From: Ardenticatenaceae bacterium | Lineage (GTDB): Bacteria; Chloroflexota; Anaerolineae; Promineifilales; Promineifilaceae | Direction of reading: 5' to 3' | Assembly (NCBI GenBank): GCA_020634455.1 | Contig: JACKBQ010000001.1 | Span: 1,178,001 to 1,242,000, forward strand | DNA: 64,000 bases | Shown: piece after piece, positions 62,352 to 64,000 of the stretch | Layout: every line of letters begins with the position of its first letter | Position numbering within the stretch: position 1 is the first letter of the stretch | Made by a program: the position numbers and the translations under genes | The notes under the pieces: model-generated | Databases searched by the model: none | The model's input: only the letters and a program-made list of their open reading frames with translations | What the model was told of the DNA's origin: nothing

Positions 62352-62361
62352 TTTAACTCCA

Positions 62362-64000
62362 CTATTTATTGAAAATCTTGGCCAGATGGTAACGTGGGTG
62401 GGCCGAAAAAGCGTGGCACTGCGACCCATCGGGAAAGTCTACGTTCCAGTTTTCCCAGGTGGTCGGATAACCTTGTTTTACCCAGCGGCCCCAGCGCAGT
62501 TTGATGATGTCGAGGATGGCTGGGATACGGCCGTATTTCCCCAACCCCTCAAAAATATAATGATGCATAAACGGACTGGCCAGCACCATCTCCTCGTTCT
62601 CGTGTTCGTCCCGCGCGTTCATTGAGCGGGCGATGATTGCGTCCAGCAGCACGTCGGCTTCGGCAGGCGTGGCAGTGCTGGTGAGCAGGGCCATCGCTGC
62701 GCCGAGTTGGGAGTGGGTTGTGTGGGCGAGATCGTCATGGAAACGGCCGTTCCCCCAAAACCCTTCCCGACATTTTTCTTGCAGTTTACCCGCCGCCGCT
62801 TGCCAAATAGTTGCCATCTCTGGCTCAAATTCGTTCGCCAATTCCGCCGCGATTTGCAGGGCCAAAACAACGTGCAGATTAAACACCAGATGCGGATCGC
62901 TTTGCGCCGTGGCCGACCAATCAATGTAAAAACGGAGGCCCGGTGGATGCACCAGCAGGCCATCTTCATTTTGCAGCGCCAGAAGCGCGGCGAGCACCCG
63001 CTTGAGCGTCGGCCACAACTGCTGCACCAGCGCCGCGTCGCCCGATTGCTGCCAGTAAAGCGCCAGCAGCTCCACCCACATGGCGCTGTAGCGCGGGATG
63101 GTGTAGGCGTGTACCTCGGCGGGGGCGACGCTGGGCAAAATACCGTCGGAATAAATTCCCTGGGCAGTGTCGAAGAGGATGGTTTGTAACGGCCGTAAAT
63201 CATCCCCCATCGCGCTTAAACCCAACGCCTGCGGCAAGGCGTCACCCAGCCACTGCGAGCTTTCGCGCCAAACGCAGTCCACGAAAGTGTCTTGCAGGCA
63301 AGCGTGCAGCGTGTTGTCGCACAGCGCCACGATGCCGTCCAGTAGATCGTCGCCCATGTGCAGCGGTTTCGTCACGACGAGCGGATACTCAGCAATACGC
63401 ACGTGCGGCGTGAGCTCAACATTTTCATCTGCGCCAATCAGTTGGAAAAGTACAAATCGCCCGCCGCGCATGTTAAAAGGTTCGATGGTTTGCTCGCCGG
63501 GCCGCAGCGTAAAAAAGTCGGTCGGACGCATGCGGCAGTAGGTGGTTGGGTCCGCGATGACGAGTTCGCCAACGGCCGTTTTCTCCGCGTAGGTGATGGC
63601 CAACTGTTCCCCGCCACTGGCATTTTTAACCTCGGCCCAGCCCTGGCAGGTGTGCGCACGTCCCAAGTCAAATAACCAACTTTCCACCCTCACCCCAGCC
63701 CTCTCCCTCAAAGGGAGTGGGAGCCAATTCCCTCCCCTTCTCAGGGGGAGGGCCAGGATGGGGGTTCGCTCAACCAAATGCGGCGTGATGCGTTTTTGCA
63801 AACCAGACCAAATCGACCCGTTGGCCTCTGCAACCACGCGAGCGGGTGACCAGTGGCTGTCGTCGAAAACGGCCGTTTCCCATGCCATCACCTTGTTCAT
63901 GTCCCGCCGCTCTACGCCGCTGCCGTAAATGGAAATGCGCGGTACATCGCTGGCAAAGGAAAGATCACGTTCGGCGTGCCAACGGCCGTTTGTCACCAAA
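62362..64000 (-). CDS. Alpha-L-rhamnosidase, GH78 family, partial (5' end off the right edge)
   Basis: The frame is open to the right edge, so the N-terminus is missing; about 545 residues are visible. The beta-sandwich part (WETAVFDDSHWSPARVV, LFDLGRAHTCQGWAEVKN) precedes the (alpha/alpha)6 barrel with DTFVDCVWRESSQWLGDALPQ, which carries the acidic residues typical of GH78, then YSDGILPSVAPAEVHAYTIP and the C-terminal TWENWNVDFPDGSQCHAFSAHP. It releases L-rhamnose from glycosides or polysaccharides and heads the visible rhamnose operon. No signal peptide can be judged. A REP-like element is inserted in frame at about 63686-63766. Confidence 0.93.
   Translation of the reverse strand, partial: LVTNGRWHAERDLSFASDVPRISIYGSGVERRDMNKVMAWETAVFDDSHWSPARVVAEANGSIWSGLQKRITPHLVERTPILALPLRRGGNWLPLPLRERAGVRVESWLFDLGRAHTCQGWAEVKNASGGEQLAITYAEKTAVGELVIADPTTYCRMRPTDFFTLRPGEQTIEPFNMRGGRFVLFQLIGADENVELTPHVRIAEYPLVVTKPLHMGDDLLDGIVALCDNTLHACLQDTFVDCVWRESSQWLGDALPQALGLSAMGDDLRPLQTILFDTAQGIYSDGILPSVAPAEVHAYTIPRYSAMWVELLALYWQQSGDAALVQQLWPTLKRVLAALLALQNEDGLLVHPPGLRFYIDWSATAQSDPHLVFNLHVVLALQIAAELANEFEPEMATIWQAAAGKLQEKCREGFWGNGRFHDDLAHTTHSQLGAAMALLTSTATPAEADVLLDAIIARSMNARDEHENEEMVLASPFMHHYIFEGLGKYGRIPAILDIIKLRWGRWVKQGYPTTWENWNVDFPDGSQCHAFSAHPRYHLAKIFNK
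63686..63766. repeat. In-frame REP element inside the GH78 gene
   Basis: Nested inverted repeats CTCCCT/AGGGAG (63703-63717) and CCTCCCC/GGGGAGG (63731-63751) are bounded by CCCCAGCCCTC and GAGGGCCAGGATGGGG. On the minus strand it encodes about LPLRRGGNWLPLPLRERAG, a peptide typical of this widespread repeat when it lands in genes. The reading frame is kept. Confidence 0.88.

Overview
The window is bacterial DNA of moderate GC, about 54-56 % by eye. The most likely source is a Chloroflexota bacterium (Anaerolineae or Ardenticatenia type), but no rRNA or other taxonomic marker is present, so this is inference. It rests on the giant secreted beta-rich proteins ending in a Val-Tyr-Leu-Pro type tail, the ECF41 sigma/oxidoreductase pair, the CO-dehydrogenase maturation genes and the many dispersed palindromes. 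I saw no tRNA, rRNA, CRISPR array or insertion sequence.

Layout. 1-2154 is the 5' part of a BNR-repeat lipoprotein gene (minus strand). A 62-bp tandem repeat follows, then pcrA/uvrD, a methyltransferase, a HigBA-type toxin-antitoxin pair flanked by a decayed second copy of the methyltransferase 3' end, a small membrane protein, a NYN-domain nuclease, an ECF41 sigma factor with its oxidoreductase, uvrB and a dynamin-like GTPase. 15.3-35.7 kb holds a giant 5,355-residue surface protein, a 1,239-residue relative and a short membrane-anchored protein. 35.7-47.4 kb holds a VapBC pair, a pabB-pabC fusion, proC, an enolase-superfamily racemase with a GNAT partner, an aldolase-like protein, a prepilin peptidase, a patatin, a two-component system and a divergent haem-binding protein. 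47.7-53.9 kb holds a ResA-like thioredoxin, an SDR, a coxD-coxE-coxF maturation cluster and a double class II aldolase. 54.0-64.0 kb (minus strand) is an L-rhamnose operon: GH78 rhamnosidase, RhaM, RhaA, RhaB, LutA, LutB, LutC and a bifunctional aldolase/lactaldehyde dehydrogenase.

Together the rhamnose genes give a complete route from rhamnosides to DHAP and pyruvate. PcrA and UvrB are DNA-repair enzymes. The two giant proteins look like filament-surface or adhesion components.

The most striking signal is not a gene. The palindrome ACGGCCGT (usually AACGGCCGTT) occurs about 120 times by hand count, against about one expected, mostly inside genes, in the manner of cyanobacterial HIP1. The window also carries several families of REP-like palindromes, three of them inserted in frame inside enzyme genes, and a helically phased direct-repeat operator between the two-component system and its divergent neighbour.
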